From G965222535 sp965222535 (GTDB lineage: Bacteria > Pseudomonadota > Gammaproteobacteria > HK1), in contig OZ244957.1 of assembly GCA_965222535.1 (NCBI GenBank), positions 310,001 through 374,000 of the forward strand: 64,000 nucleotides of DNA, read 5' to 3'. Positions 44,001-53,197 of this stretch are shown here, piece after piece. The notes under the pieces were generated by a model, which did no database searches, was not told the origin of the DNA, and was given only the letters and a program-made list of their open reading frames with translations. A program made the translations under genes and the position numbers. How positions within the stretch are numbered: position 1 is the stretch's first letter; each line of letters begins with the position of its first letter.

Positions 44001-46418
44001 CGCAGGTTGGGTGCGGGTCGCCCCCCACACGGGGGGCGCGGATTGAAACCGCTGGCAGCCTTGGCACCAGCACCGCGCGCTGGCGTCGCCCCCCACACGG
44101 GGGGCGCGGATTGAAACGAACCGCTCCAGCTTAGCCACGCTGCCGGATTGTGCGTCGCCCCCCACACGGGGGGCGCGGATTGAAACCCCCCAAGCCGGCG
44201 TTGGTGTGGCTTGGGGGGCGTCGCCCCCCACACGGGGGGCGCGGATTGAAACTATGGTGGTGTCTTTCATTGTTGAGTCCTCGGTGGGTCGCCCCCCACA
44301 CGGGGGGCGCGGATTGAAACGCAGCCGAGACGTATCATCAAGACAGGGTTAAGCCGTCGCCCCCCACACGGGGGGCGCGGATTGAAACCAATTGTTTTAT
44401 CATTTGTTCTTTTGTACGGCTAGGTCGCCCCCCACACGGGGGGCGCGGATTGAAACCGTAGTCGATGGTGGTCTTGGTAGTCCCAAACCAGTCGCCCCCC
44501 ACACGGGGGGCGCGGATTGAAACATCCGCTTAGCGCGTTGACCTTGCTCCCGTAGCCCGTCGCCCCCCACACGGGGGGCGCGGATTGAAACGATGCAATC
44601 GTACTCAAGGTTGCTCATAGTGATGCGTCGCCCCCCACACGGGGGGCGCGGATTGAAACGAACCGCTCCAGCTTAGCCACGCTGCCGGATTGTGCGTCGC
44701 CCCCCACACGGGGGGCGCGGATTGAAACCCCCCAAGCCGGCGTTGGTGTGGCTTGGGGGGCGTCGCCCCCCACACGGGGGGCGCGGATTGAAACCCCCCA
44801 AGCCGGCGTTGGTGTGGCTTGGGGGGCGTCGCCCCCCACACGGGGGGCGCGGATTGAAACTATGGTGGTGTCTTTCATTGTTGAGTCCTCGGTGGGTCGC
44901 CCCCCACACGGGGGGCGCGGATTGAAACGCAGCCGAGACGTACCATCAAGACAGGGTTAAGCCGTCGCCCCCCACACGGGGGGCGCGGATTGAAACCAAT
45001 TGTTTTATCATTTGTTCTTTTGTACGGCTAGGTCGCCCCCCACACGGGGGGCGCGGATTGAAACCGTAGTCGATGGTGGTCTTGGTAGTCCCAAACCAGT
45101 CGCCCCCCACACGGGGGGCGCGGATTGAAACCGTAGTCGATGGTGGTCTTGGTAGTCCCAAACCAGTCGCCCCCCACACGGGGGGCGCGGATTGAAACAT
45201 CCGCTTAGCGCGTTGACCTTGCTCCCGTAGCCCGTCGCCCCCCACACGGGGGGCGCGGATTGAAACTACCGTCCCACGCTGCAATCGTGGACGCCCGCGA
45301 GTCGCCCCCCACACGGGGGGCGCGGATTGAAACGATGTTTACAACCAGTCTGCTATCGATTTATTACTCGTCGCCCCCCACACGGGGGGCGCGGATTGAA
45401 ACCGAATACCGCCCCCGTCCACCCGCTGATCATGTTGTCGCCCCCCACACGGGGGGCGCGGATTGAAACCGAATACCGCCCCCGTCCACCCGCTGATCAT
45501 GTTGTCGCCCCCCACACGGGGGGCGCGGATTGAAACCGAATACCGCCCCCGTCCACCCGCTGATCATGTTGTCGCCCCCCACACGGGGGGCGCGGATTGA
45601 AACCGAATACCGCCCCCGTCCACCCGCTGATCATGTTGTCGCCCCCCACACGGGGGGCGCGGATTGAAACGGCGACGGCTGTCAGGGTATCGGCGGCTGC
45701 CGCGCGTCGCCCCCCACACGGGGGGCGCGGATTGAAACTCGACATCGGCGGGGGTGCCTGCGTCATCTGCAGGTCGCCCCCCACACGGGGGGCGCGGATT
45801 GAAACGGACTCGCCATATTGAGCTCCTTGAAGGTTCATTGTCGCCCCCCACACGGGGGGCGCGGATTGAAACAGCTTGCTCTATACGAAGCTGACCAGCT
45901 TGTTGCTGTCGCTCCCCACACGGGGGGCGCGGATTGAAACATCGCGGATCGCTAACTCCTCCCCACGCAACGCCGAGTCGCCCCCCACACGGGGGGCGCG
46001 GATTGAAACACTAAGGGGGATAACCAGCAGGTTATCCTGCGGGTGTCGCCCCCCACACGGGGGGCGCGGATTGAAACAAGCAAGCCGAGAAGTTTGCTGT
46101 AAAATTGCAAATGTCGCCCCCCACACGGGGGGCGCGGATTGAAACAGCTTGCTCTATACGAAGCTGACCAGCTTGTTGCTGTCGCTCCCCACACGGGGGG
46201 CGCGGATTGAAACATCGCGGATCGCTAACTCCTCCCCACGCAACGCCGAGTCGCCCCCCACACGGGGGGCGCGGATTGAAACACTAAGGGGGATAACCAG
46301 CAGGTTATCCTGCGGGTGTCGCCCCCCACACGGGGGGCGCGGATTGAAACAAGCAAGCCGAGAAGTTTGCTGTAAAATTGCAAATGTCGCCCCCCACACG
46401 GGGGGCGCGGATTGAAAC
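41043..46418 (+). CRISPR. Type I-C CRISPR array, 80 repeats / 79 spacers
   Basis: The 33-bp repeat begins GTCGCCCCCCACAC, continues GGGGGGCGCG and ends GATTGAAAC. GCCCCCC and GGGGGGC form the crRNA handle stem. I counted 80 repeat starts from 41043 to 46386; spacers are 33-37 bases. Repeats are almost identical; two at 45909 and 46181 carry the same C-to-T change (GTCGCTCCCC). About 58 spacers are distinct; 21 are extra copies from tandem and block duplications, for example blocks 44118-44558 / 44660-45233, 45873-46112 / 46146-46385, and one spacer four times from 45403. The 3' boundary is abrupt at 46418. Long reading frames inside the array are an artefact of the repeat. Confidence 0.99.
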
Positions 46419-46718
46419 CCCGCTGCCAGCGGTGATGGCGGTGCCGACGCCATCTTGGAGCACCGTCACCGGTGCAACGCCAGCGCCTTGGTTCAGGTGA
46501 AATACACCGACGACCCCGAACGCCGGATAGACGAAGCAGCGGTGCGCGAGATCGTCGGCGCAGCGGCTCGGTATCCCAAGTACCGCAATCCGCAGCTTGT
46601 CGTTATTACCAATGCCCGCAGCTTCAGCGACAACGCCCAAAAACTGGCGCTGGAAAATAACGTGGCGCTAATCACCCGCGACTGGTTAGGGCTCTGGCCA
46701 AAGCATATATTGGGTTGA
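46419..46718 (+). pseudogene. Truncated Mrr-like restriction-endonuclease domain abutting the array
   Basis: The frame is open from the base after the last repeat to TGA at 46718. It starts directly in the nuclease core: SGDGGADAILEH, then SALVQVKYT, the D...QxK pattern of Mrr_cat (PF04471-type) domains, followed by VVITNARSFSDNAQKLA and VALITRDWLGLWP at the C-terminus. The N-terminal half of the domain and any start codon are missing (a TTG at 46455 would drop the catalytic Asp). Inside the repeat the frame meets a stop. So the array end lies within, or has replaced, the 5' part of a nuclease gene. Confidence 0.7.
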
Positions 46719-46965
46719 TGGCGGTATCAGTAATTGGGCTGGTACGCTCACAACCAGCACCCACGCTTGAGGGGCAGAACTGTGTCGTCGCCGCTAAATC
46801 CTATCCAATACAAAATGAGCATAGCCGCTCGGCGGCACTCGGGGCTATGAAAAACCATGCTACGCTAACGCTCACCTGTCGGCTTGGTCGGCTAGGATGC
46901 CGTTAGTGCTTTTGTGTTGCTCGCTGGCAAACAACGTGATAACAATCGCTCCCGAGGAGGGTGTA

Positions 46966-47136
46966 ATGAAATTACTGATAAAGGTATTAGGGGTAGGGCT
47001 GGTTTTGCTTGGAATGGCGGGTTGTGCATGCACGAAACAATCCGATGACAGCACTTCAGCCTATTCGTGCACTTACCAAGACAGCAGCACCGACTCCGGT
47101 GGCGATGGCTCTGGCGAAGGGAGTGGTGGCTATTGA
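46966..47136 (+). CDS. Small lipoprotein
   Basis: This 56-residue peptide has MKLLIKVLGVGLVLL as signal helix and the lipobox LLGMAGC with the acylated Cys at residue 20. The mature part is a short Ser/Asp/Gly-rich tail (DSSTDSGGDGSGEGSGGY). GAGGAGG lies about 6 bases before the ATG. It is probably anchored in the outer membrane as in other entericidin-like or small lipoproteins; the function is unknown. Confidence 0.6.
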   Translation: MKLLIKVLGVGLVLLGMAGCACTKQSDDSTSAYSCTYQDSSTDSGGDGSGEGSGGY

Positions 47137-47184
47137 ATCGCCTATCAGGAGCTTACAGAAATTGGGCCTAGCAACCCGCGCCCC

Positions 47185-47300
47185 GAGTTATACTTGTAAT
47201 CCTTCAAAATGCTTATTGAGCGCGTTGCCAAACGGGGCGTGGCAACGGGGCTCCCTCTCCTTCTGGAAAAGGGGCGAGGAGCATTGGTTCTGACGTGGTG
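47185..47300. repeat. Dispersed repeat shared with 5095-5215 (inverted)
   Basis: It carries ATACTTGTAATCCTTCAAAA and TGCTTATTGAGCGCGTT, matching 5095-5215 in reverse complement. The gap 47137-47754 also holds a half-copy of the 40-bp hairpin near 47558-47590 (CGAAGCTGGTTTTTCGGGGT) but no supported gene. Confidence 0.4.
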
Positions 47301-47754
47301 CCGTGCATCTTGCTTCGCCGGATGCTCTGGGAATGCTGCGGGCAATGCTCTGGAATAGCTGCGCTCCTAGGAAGCATGAAGGCAAACATAAGTGAAATTG
47401 GGCGTTGAGTGTGTCGGCTGTTTTTTTGTGATATGCAAACTCTTTAGTAGTGCAGCCATCATTAAGAAAAGCCTTCACCTATCCGCAACGAACCTCCACC
47501 AAAGGCAGTAGCAAATGCCTAATCAGGGAGCCAGTACCAATAAATCAGCACTTCGGAATACGAGCGAAGCTGGTTTTTCGGGGTACCCTTAAAAGTGGCT
47601 GAGATTCGCCCGAGATTGCCGTAAACTGAGGCGAAAATGTTAAACTGGGGTTGTGATGTTGCAGATCTAACCTCAAAAAGCCAAACCGCGAAAACCTCGC
47701 AAAAGCACCCGCATCAAGCCTTCACTGCGCCACTGCACAGCCACACCAAGGGAA

Positions 47755-48747
47755 ATGGATAGGAACCGCAAAGAGTACGCAGAGACGACCGTACGCCGCG
47801 CACACTGGCATACGGTGTTGGCAAACGAAAGCCAACAGCGCATTGACAACTTCCTATTGCGCACCCTGAAAGGCGTGCCGCGACCGCATATCTATCGTAT
47901 TCTGCGCCGTGGCGAAGTACGCGTCAACAGCGCACGCGTACGCCAGACGTATTGCCTGCAAAGCGGCGATCGAGTGCGGATCCCACCGCTGTGGATCGAA
48001 GGGACGAGCACTGCCGCACCGCCGCCAGCGTTTGGCCTCGACCTGCTGCAACGGGTGCTCTATGAAGACGATGCGCTGATCGTCATCAACAAACCCGCGG
48101 GGATCGCGGTGCATGGCGGCAGCGGCATCAAACACGGGGTCATCGAGCGCCTGCGGGCGGTATCGCGCGAATGGGCGCAGATGGAACTTGTGCACCGTTT
48201 GGATCGCGACACCTCCGGCTGCCTAATCCTCGCTAAACGGCGCAGCGTACTGCGGCAACTGCATCAGTACCTGCGCTTGCAGCGCATCGAGAAGCATTAC
48301 CAGGCGTTGGTCAAAGGCTCTTGGGAGCCGCAAACGTCGATCTGCATCCAACAACCGCTGCTGAAGCAGACAAACCGCAATGGGGAGCGCAGCGTACGCA
48401 TCGCCAAGGACGGCAAGCCTGCGGCGACGCGTGTCAGCATGATCGCCACTTCCGCCAGCGTCAGCTTGCTCGATGCCCAGCCGCTAAGCGGTAAGACGCA
48501 CCAGATCCGCGTCCACTTGGCGAGCCACGGCTACCCCATTGCCGGCGATCAGAAATACGGCGATTCCGAGTTCAATCGCTGCTTGCAGGGGCTCGGTCTG
48601 AATCGCCTGTTCCTGCATGCCTGTCAACTGAAATTACGCCATCCAGTAACCGCCGAGCGGTTGCTGATCAGCGCCCCGTTACCGCCATCGTTGGTGAAAG
48701 TGGCTAAAAAACTAGCCGTTTGGCGCGCTGAACTCGACCCTGCGTAA
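47755..48747 (+). CDS. rluC: 23S rRNA pseudouridine synthase RluC
   Basis: This 330-residue enzyme makes pseudouridines at positions 955, 2504 and 2580 (E. coli numbering) of 23S rRNA. It has an N-terminal S4 RNA-binding domain (about 27-90, RIDNFLLRTLKGVPRPHIYR) and a catalytic domain with the aspartate motif ELVHRLDRDTSGCLILAK near residue 145, then YQALVKGSW, and the KTHQIRVHLASHGYPIAGD motif near 245. The RIYRILRRGEVRVN context favours RluC over RluD. AAGGGAA lies directly before the ATG. It stands alone. Confidence 0.93.
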   Translation: MDRNRKEYAETTVRRAHWHTVLANESQQRIDNFLLRTLKGVPRPHIYRILRRGEVRVNSARVRQTYCLQSGDRVRIPPLWIEGTSTAAPPPAFGLDLLQRVLYEDDALIVINKPAGIAVHGGSGIKHGVIERLRAVSREWAQMELVHRLDRDTSGCLILAKRRSVLRQLHQYLRLQRIEKHYQALVKGSWEPQTSICIQQPLLKQTNRNGERSVRIAKDGKPAATRVSMIATSASVSLLDAQPLSGKTHQIRVHLASHGYPIAGDQKYGDSEFNRCLQGLGLNRLFLHACQLKLRHPVTAERLLISAPLPPSLVKVAKKLAVWRAELDPA

Positions 48748-48780
48748 TGCGCCATCCGAAACCTAAACGGCGCGCCGCAA

Positions 48781-49317
48781 TCAGGAACCGTGATACTGCT
48801 GCTTATCGTGTTGAAAGGCGTGGCGCGGCTTGCGTATCTCGTCTTTGGTGATATGCTGATCCTGATTATGATCCAGCTTGTCAAATATGTGATCGGTCAA
48901 GCGCCGGCGCTCACTGGCGGTGATTGCGCCATCGCCATCGGCATCGACATGCTGGAACATATCGACCATCTTTTCGCGCATTCTCTCCAACCATAGCTGC
49001 TGGTATTCCTCCAGCGATAAAGTTCCATCGCCACTCGTGTCAAAGCGCTCCATGCTGTCCTTCAACGCACGCTCGACCTCGGCTGTCGAGACACTGCCAT
49101 CATGGTTATGATCGTATTGTTCAAACAACATCCTGCTATGCCGCCGACTACCACCGTGCCCATGACTGGACTTCACAGCAGCCATATATTTACCGTGATC
49201 GGCGAGTTTGTGAGCATCGGCGGGTGGCGTCAGCGACAACACCAGCAAACCGATTACGGCAGTGGCAGTCAGCACCAACACTGTATAACTAACGTTCTTT
49301 TTATTACTGGCATTCAT
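48781..49317 (-). CDS. Exported four-EF-hand protein
   Basis: This 178-residue protein has an N-terminal hydrophobic segment (VSYTVLVLTATAVIGLLVL, about 7-27) serving as a signal or anchor, then four 12-residue EF-hand loops: DHNHDGSVSTAE, DTSGDGTLSLEE, DADGDGAITASE and DHNQDQHITKDE. The first three have the canonical D-x-[DNS]-x-DG pattern; the fourth has Gln instead of Gly at position 6 and may bind calcium weakly. His-rich stretches flank the loops. The start is the ATG at 49317, since the longer frame to 49356 lacks a ribosome-binding site. Calcium binding in the periplasm is likely; the partner is unknown. Confidence 0.85.
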   Translation of the reverse strand: MNASNKKNVSYTVLVLTATAVIGLLVLSLTPPADAHKLADHGKYMAAVKSSHGHGGSRRHSRMLFEQYDHNHDGSVSTAEVERALKDSMERFDTSGDGTLSLEEYQQLWLERMREKMVDMFQHVDADGDGAITASERRRLTDHIFDKLDHNQDQHITKDEIRKPRHAFQHDKQQYHGS

Positions 49318-49548
49318 TGTTGTCCAGCTCCAATAGGAAGGGGGGTGAGAGATCAACCAATCGGGCGCGCACGGCGCGCACAGTGGCTTAGTGGTGCGCT
49401 ATTTTAACCGCTGAGACGGGCGATTATCAAATCGAGTGGCGAAAAAGCGGGCATCGAACAAACCAACCCCGGCTAGCGCACGCCGCGCCGCGCACACGAC
49501 TCGTAAGCAACCTTTTGCATTGCTTTCAGCCACCAGAGGAGCGCCCCC

Positions 49549-49827
49549 TTAGGTGGTGCTCTGCTTGAAGCGTTGTTGCATCTCCGCTTGTGACAAACCA
49601 TCAATCGCCACAATTTTTCGCGGTGATGTTTTGCCAGCAACGATTCTGGCGGTGCCTTTGGGCAGGCTGAGAGTCTTGGCGATGAGGGCTTCAACCGCAG
49701 CATTGGCCTTGCCGCGCTGCGCCGCGACGGCGACTCGAATGCGCAGTGTCTCACCCAACCACCCTGCAATGCACGTACGCGAAGCGCCGGGCACTACTTT
49801 AATCGATAAGCGCGTTGTGCCTGCCAT
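49549..49827 (-). CDS. YggU / DUF167 family protein
   Basis: This 92-residue protein has the DUF167 pattern: LSIKVVPGASRTCIAGW, LRIRVAVAAQRGKANAAVEALIA, and VAGKTSPRKIVAIDGL. Members are small conserved proteins of unknown function, often next to yggT or proC; those are not here. Length is normal. The C-terminus ends in a Gln-rich tail (AEMQQRFKQSTT). Confidence 0.88.
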   Translation of the reverse strand: MAGTTRLSIKVVPGASRTCIAGWLGETLRIRVAVAAQRGKANAAVEALIAKTLSLPKGTARIVAGKTSPRKIVAIDGLSQAEMQQRFKQSTT

Positions 49828-49965
49828 TGCTTTTGCTCAGCGAATTTCAGTACAGCGAACGCACCAGTTGGTACGCCGCTGGGGCGCAGCAACGCCCCAA
49901 TCAGCGGCTTGAGGGGGGTGTTCGCTCAAGCCCTTCCTGAAGGCATCGCCAATTTTCTTCGGGCG

Positions 49966-50128
49966 GCTTCGAAAAAAACTGAAATGGGATAGGGTTTGGG
50001 GGAAAGGGACTATAGGCAATTTCGTAAACCATCCGCTATGGATTAATATATCCTTCCAGCAATATACTCATGGGCATCTCGAAAAACTAGCAAATCTGGT
50101 TTTCGGGATGCCCTATAACACCCAATAG
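49966..50128. repeat. Core-family repeat with a 40-bp hairpin inserted
   Basis: The core part reads TTCGAAAAAAACTG, GGGATAGGGTTTGGGGGAAA, ATTAATATATCCTTCCAGCA and then ATATACTCA. The hairpin (50071-50113, GGGCATCTCGAAAAACTAGC against GGTTTTCGGGATGCCC) follows, and TATAACACCCAATAG resumes the core end. This order shows that the two families are separate units. Confidence 0.7.
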
Positions 50129-50137
50129 GACTTCGCT

Positions 50138-51244
50138 ATGCGAGCTGCCGTATGCCGTGCGTTTAACCAACCGTTGGTGATTGAAGAGCTGAGCGTTGCT
50201 GCGCCACAGAAGGGAGAGGTGCGCGTCAACATCGCTGCGTGCGCCATTTGCCACAGCGATATCCATGCCATTGATGGTGCTTGGGATGACCGCCTGCCTT
50301 CCGTCTATGGACATGAAGCCGCTGGCGTGGTGGCTGAGATAGGCCCCGGAGTCGAGCGCTTTGCGCTCGGCGATCACGTACTAGTAACCCTGTTGCAGCA
50401 TTGCGGTCATTGTTTTTACTGCGCCCGCAACGAGCACCCTTTATGCGAGCATGATTTCTTTACGGCATCGCAAAAGCGCTTGCGCGACAGCACTGGGGCA
50501 AGCGTTTATCAAGGCATAAAAACCGCTGCGTTCGCCGAGCAAGTCCTGGTCGATCAGTCGCAATTGATCGGTATACCGGCGGATCTGCCCTTTCCCAGCG
50601 CATCAGTGCTGGCCTGCGGGGTAATCACCGGCTACGGTGCGGTGGTCAATACCGCTGTGGTTACGGCGGGCGACAGCGTGGTGGTGATTGGCACTGGCGG
50701 AGTTGGACTCAACAGCATACAGGGCGCGGCGGCGGTTGGAGCATCTCCGATCATCGCGCTTGATCTGAGCGATCGCAAGCTGGCGGCGGCGCGCCAATTC
50801 GGTGCCACACACGCCATCAACCCAACGCGCTCAAGCAGCGAGCAGCAGGTCCGTGAGTTGACCGGGCAACGCAAAGCCGATTATGTATTTGTCACTGTCG
50901 GCAGCATTGAAGCCATCGAACAGGGGGTGTTGTTGATGCGCAAGGGAGGGACGCTGGTGATCGTCGGGATGCCGCCGGAAGGCGCGATGGTGCGCTTCGA
51001 GGCGCTCACTTGCGCCAGCGACAGCCTGCGTATCCTCGGCAGCAAAATGGGATCGACAGTGTTAGCGCGCGATGTTCCGCCACTGATACAACGCTACCAG
51101 CAGGGCCAACTGATGCTCGATCAATTGGTCAGCGCCTGCTATCCGCTGGATGAAATCAATACCGCAATCGCCGATGTCAAACAGGACAAGGTGCTGCGCG
51201 CAGTGATCTGCTTTGGCAATCACGCCTCCCTCAAAAACAACTGA
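50138..51244 (+). CDS. Zinc-dependent alcohol dehydrogenase (MDR family)
   Basis: This 368-residue medium-chain dehydrogenase has catalytic zinc ligands in ICHSDIH and YGHEAAG, plus LACGVITGYG; the structural zinc site is CGHCFYCARNEHPLC. The Rossmann motif is VVVIGTGGVGLNSIQGA near residue 185. The closest relatives by pattern are class III alcohol / S-(hydroxymethyl)glutathione-type enzymes and bacterial Zn-ADHs. The substrate is not readable. An aspartate just after the Rossmann fold (IALDLSDRK) favours NAD over NADP. Not in an evident operon. Confidence 0.88.
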   Translation: MRAAVCRAFNQPLVIEELSVAAPQKGEVRVNIAACAICHSDIHAIDGAWDDRLPSVYGHEAAGVVAEIGPGVERFALGDHVLVTLLQHCGHCFYCARNEHPLCEHDFFTASQKRLRDSTGASVYQGIKTAAFAEQVLVDQSQLIGIPADLPFPSASVLACGVITGYGAVVNTAVVTAGDSVVVIGTGGVGLNSIQGAAAVGASPIIALDLSDRKLAAARQFGATHAINPTRSSSEQQVRELTGQRKADYVFVTVGSIEAIEQGVLLMRKGGTLVIVGMPPEGAMVRFEALTCASDSLRILGSKMGSTVLARDVPPLIQRYQQGQLMLDQLVSACYPLDEINTAIADVKQDKVLRAVICFGNHASLKNN

Positions 51245-51271
51245 AGCAGTGTTTGCACCTTATTTCTATAA

Positions 51272-51386
51272 GGGAACCTCGAAAAACCATCAGCGGGATG
51301 GGAGTTAGGGAAAGGGGCACTTTCCCTCATAGACAAGCCCCGCAGGGAACCTCGAAAAACTAGCGAAGCTGGTTCTTCGAGGTGCC
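51272..51386. repeat. Truncated core-family repeat plus 40-bp hairpin
   Basis: Core part: GGGAACCTCGAAAAACCATC, GGGATGGGAGTTAGGGAAAG, CATAGACAAGCCCCGCAGG. The hairpin at 51345-51386 is GGAACCTCGAAAAACTAGC against GCTGGTTCTTCGAGGTGCC. The central block of the core is deleted. Confidence 0.65.
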
Positions 51387-51392
51387 TATAAA

Positions 51393-51478
51393 CCTAAACG
51401 CTCCCCGATGAATCAGTACCTTTACTGCGCAAGCGCCTAAACGCTCCCCGATGAATCAATGCCTTTACTGCGCAAGCG
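51393..51478. repeat. Tandem 43-bp direct repeat upstream of the agmatinase gene
   Basis: Two adjacent units (51393-51435 and 51436-51478) start CCTAAACGCTCCCCGATGAA and end CTTTACTGCGCAAGCG, with two base differences. It overlaps the presumed promoter region of the next gene. Confidence 0.75.
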
Positions 51479-51526
51479 CCTTACCGCCCCACCGCCCCTG
51501 CCTCAACACCAGTGGAACACCTGCCG

Positions 51527-52537
51527 ATGAGCGTGAATGACAGCAAGAACGATCCCGTCAACCCTCCGATCGAACCCGTAAGCGGCACCGTGATGCCGCG
51601 CTATGCCGGCCCTTCGACCTTTTGCCGACTGCCGCAACTGCGCGATGTCAGCGCTTGCGATATCGCGGTGCTGGGTGCCCCTTTTGACGCCGGTACCAGC
51701 TATCGCCCGGGGGCGCGCTTTGGCCCGCAAGCGATCCGCCAGGCGTCGCGGCATTTACGTACCAATTTTCACCCGGCATACGCGACCGAGCCTTTCCGCA
51801 CGCTGCAAGTCGCCGATGCCGGTGATGTCGGCTGCAATCCGTTCAACATTGAAGAAGCGATCGCGCAGATCGAGGCGGCGGCGAGCGATCTGATCAACCA
51901 GCGCGGAGCACGAACCCCGCGTACTTCGCTGATCACGCTGGGCGGTGATCACACGATTGCGGTACCGCTGCTGCGTGCTGTCAATCGCGTCCACGGCCAA
52001 CTGGCGCTGGTGCACTTTGATGCCCATCTCGATACTTGGGATACGTACTTTGGCGCCCCCTACACCCACGGTACGCCGTTTCGCCGCGCTGCCGAAGAGG
52101 GGCTTTTCAGCGATGAGGCATCGCTGCATGTCGGGATTCGCGGCCCGCTGTACAGCGCAGACGACCTGCGCCAGGACGCCGCCTTGGGGTTTAAGGTCGT
52201 GCATTGCGATGAGCTGCAAAGCCATGGCGTTGATCACGTTGTCAGGCGCATCCGCGAGCGCGTCAAGGATCGCCCATTGTATCTTTCAATCGATATCGAC
52301 GTCCTCGATCCAGCCCATGCGCCGGGCACCGGCACGCCGGAGATCGGCGGGCTTTCGAGCCGCGAGCTGCTCAACATCATCCGCGGCCTGCAGGGACTGA
52401 CGTTGGTCGCCGGCGATATCGTCGAGGTCGCACCGGCATACGACCATGCCGAGATCACCGCCCTTGCGGCGGCGACCATCGCCTTTGAAATGATCAACCT
52501 GATGGCTTATCCCATTAACCAGCGCAACGCCAACTGA
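51527..52537 (+). CDS. speB: Agmatinase-type ureohydrolase
   Basis: This 336-residue enzyme belongs to the arginase/agmatinase family (binuclear manganese). Metal-binding motifs are LGGDHTIA, HFDAHLDTWD and SIDIDVLDPAHAPGTGTPE. The ARFGPQAIRQASRHLR region and the C-terminal EVAPAYDHAEITALAAA are typical of agmatinases and guanidinobutyrases, so putrescine formation from agmatine is likely but the exact guanidino substrate is not fixed. The ATG at 51527 is preferred; a GTG at 51512 would add five residues. Upstream sit the 43-bp tandem repeats. No polyamine partner gene adjoins it. Confidence 0.85.
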   Translation: MSVNDSKNDPVNPPIEPVSGTVMPRYAGPSTFCRLPQLRDVSACDIAVLGAPFDAGTSYRPGARFGPQAIRQASRHLRTNFHPAYATEPFRTLQVADAGDVGCNPFNIEEAIAQIEAAASDLINQRGARTPRTSLITLGGDHTIAVPLLRAVNRVHGQLALVHFDAHLDTWDTYFGAPYTHGTPFRRAAEEGLFSDEASLHVGIRGPLYSADDLRQDAALGFKVVHCDELQSHGVDHVVRRIRERVKDRPLYLSIDIDVLDPAHAPGTGTPEIGGLSSRELLNIIRGLQGLTLVAGDIVEVAPAYDHAEITALAAATIAFEMINLMAYPINQRNAN

Positions 52538-52556
52538 CTCCGGCACGCCACGGAAG

Positions 52557-52904
52557 CTAAACCGGTTGGCGGTTCAGCAGCAGAAACAACAGCGGCAGCC
52601 AAGCGACGAGCATCGCAAACCAAGCAACGGCTTCGATCACTACCAGCATTAAATAGGCACGGCGGCGGTCATTGCTGGCAGCCGTGCGGAACAGCATCAT
52701 CATCGTGAGGTCAAGTGGAATGACAAACAACAGCAAGCCAAACAGCGAAGGTGATACGATGCTGACCAACCAGCGCCAATCGTCTTGAGCGAACTCAACC
52801 CCGCTCTGCGGCAGGGGAGCGGCTAAAATAACCAACACGGTTAGCAGGATCAGCAACAGCCGCAGAGGGCCTACGCTAACCAACAGAGTATAGAGCTGCT
52901 GCAT
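52557..52904 (-). CDS. Small membrane protein of unknown function
   Basis: This 115-residue protein has three hydrophobic helices, about residues 12-31 (LRLLLILLTVLVILAAPLP), 48-70 (IVSPSLFGLLLFVIPLDL) and 86-108 (AYLMLVVIEAVAWFAMLVAW). A short soluble loop with RTAASNDRRR separates the last two. I recognise no named family. It is convergent with the ureohydrolase gene and has no strong ribosome-binding site before its ATG. Confidence 0.5.
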   Translation of the reverse strand: MQQLYTLLVSVGPLRLLLILLTVLVILAAPLPQSGVEFAQDDWRWLVSIVSPSLFGLLLFVIPLDLTMMMLFRTAASNDRRRAYLMLVVIEAVAWFAMLVAWLPLLFLLLNRQPV

Positions 52905-52947
52905 TGCCTAAATCCAAAGCCTAAGAAGAATATCCAAGGCACCGCAC

Positions 52948-53091
52948 AACCCCCCCATATCGTTGAGGTTTTTCGATGCACCATTAAATTTATTAACTCT
53001 TTTCCTAACCTGCAAGTTCCTAGCCTACAAGCCCTAGCCTACAAGCCCTACAAGCCCTGCAAGCCCTGCAAACCCTGCAAGGGACCTTCAG
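52948..53091. repeat. Core-repeat end fragment and decanucleotide tandem repeats
   Basis: 52948-52984 is a right-arm fragment of the core family (ACCCCCCCATATCGTTGAGG, TTTTTCGATGCACC). From 53009 to 53091 a degenerate unit close to CTACAAGCC repeats about seven times (for example CCTACAAGCCCTACAAGCCC). Nothing else was recognised in 52905-53197. Confidence 0.6.
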
Positions 53092-53197
53092 TGGTTCTAT
53101 CGCCCATTACATGTCTGACCACTCAGGGCGCTATCTAGTATACCTAAACCCCTCAAAAGCGCTGCAATGCTTGGCATAAAGCAATGCAGCAGACAGC

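Noticed and set aside
41084..46453. Many long overlapping reading frames rich in FNPRPPCGGR / SIRAPRVGGD / SPPTRGARIET
   Set aside because: They are translations of the CRISPR repeat in different frames; the 33-bp repeat has no stop in several frames. No protein is supported.
46305..46640. Minus-strand 111-codon frame across the end of the array
   Set aside because: It mixes antisense of the Mrr-like domain with repeat translation, while the plus strand shows real nuclease motifs.
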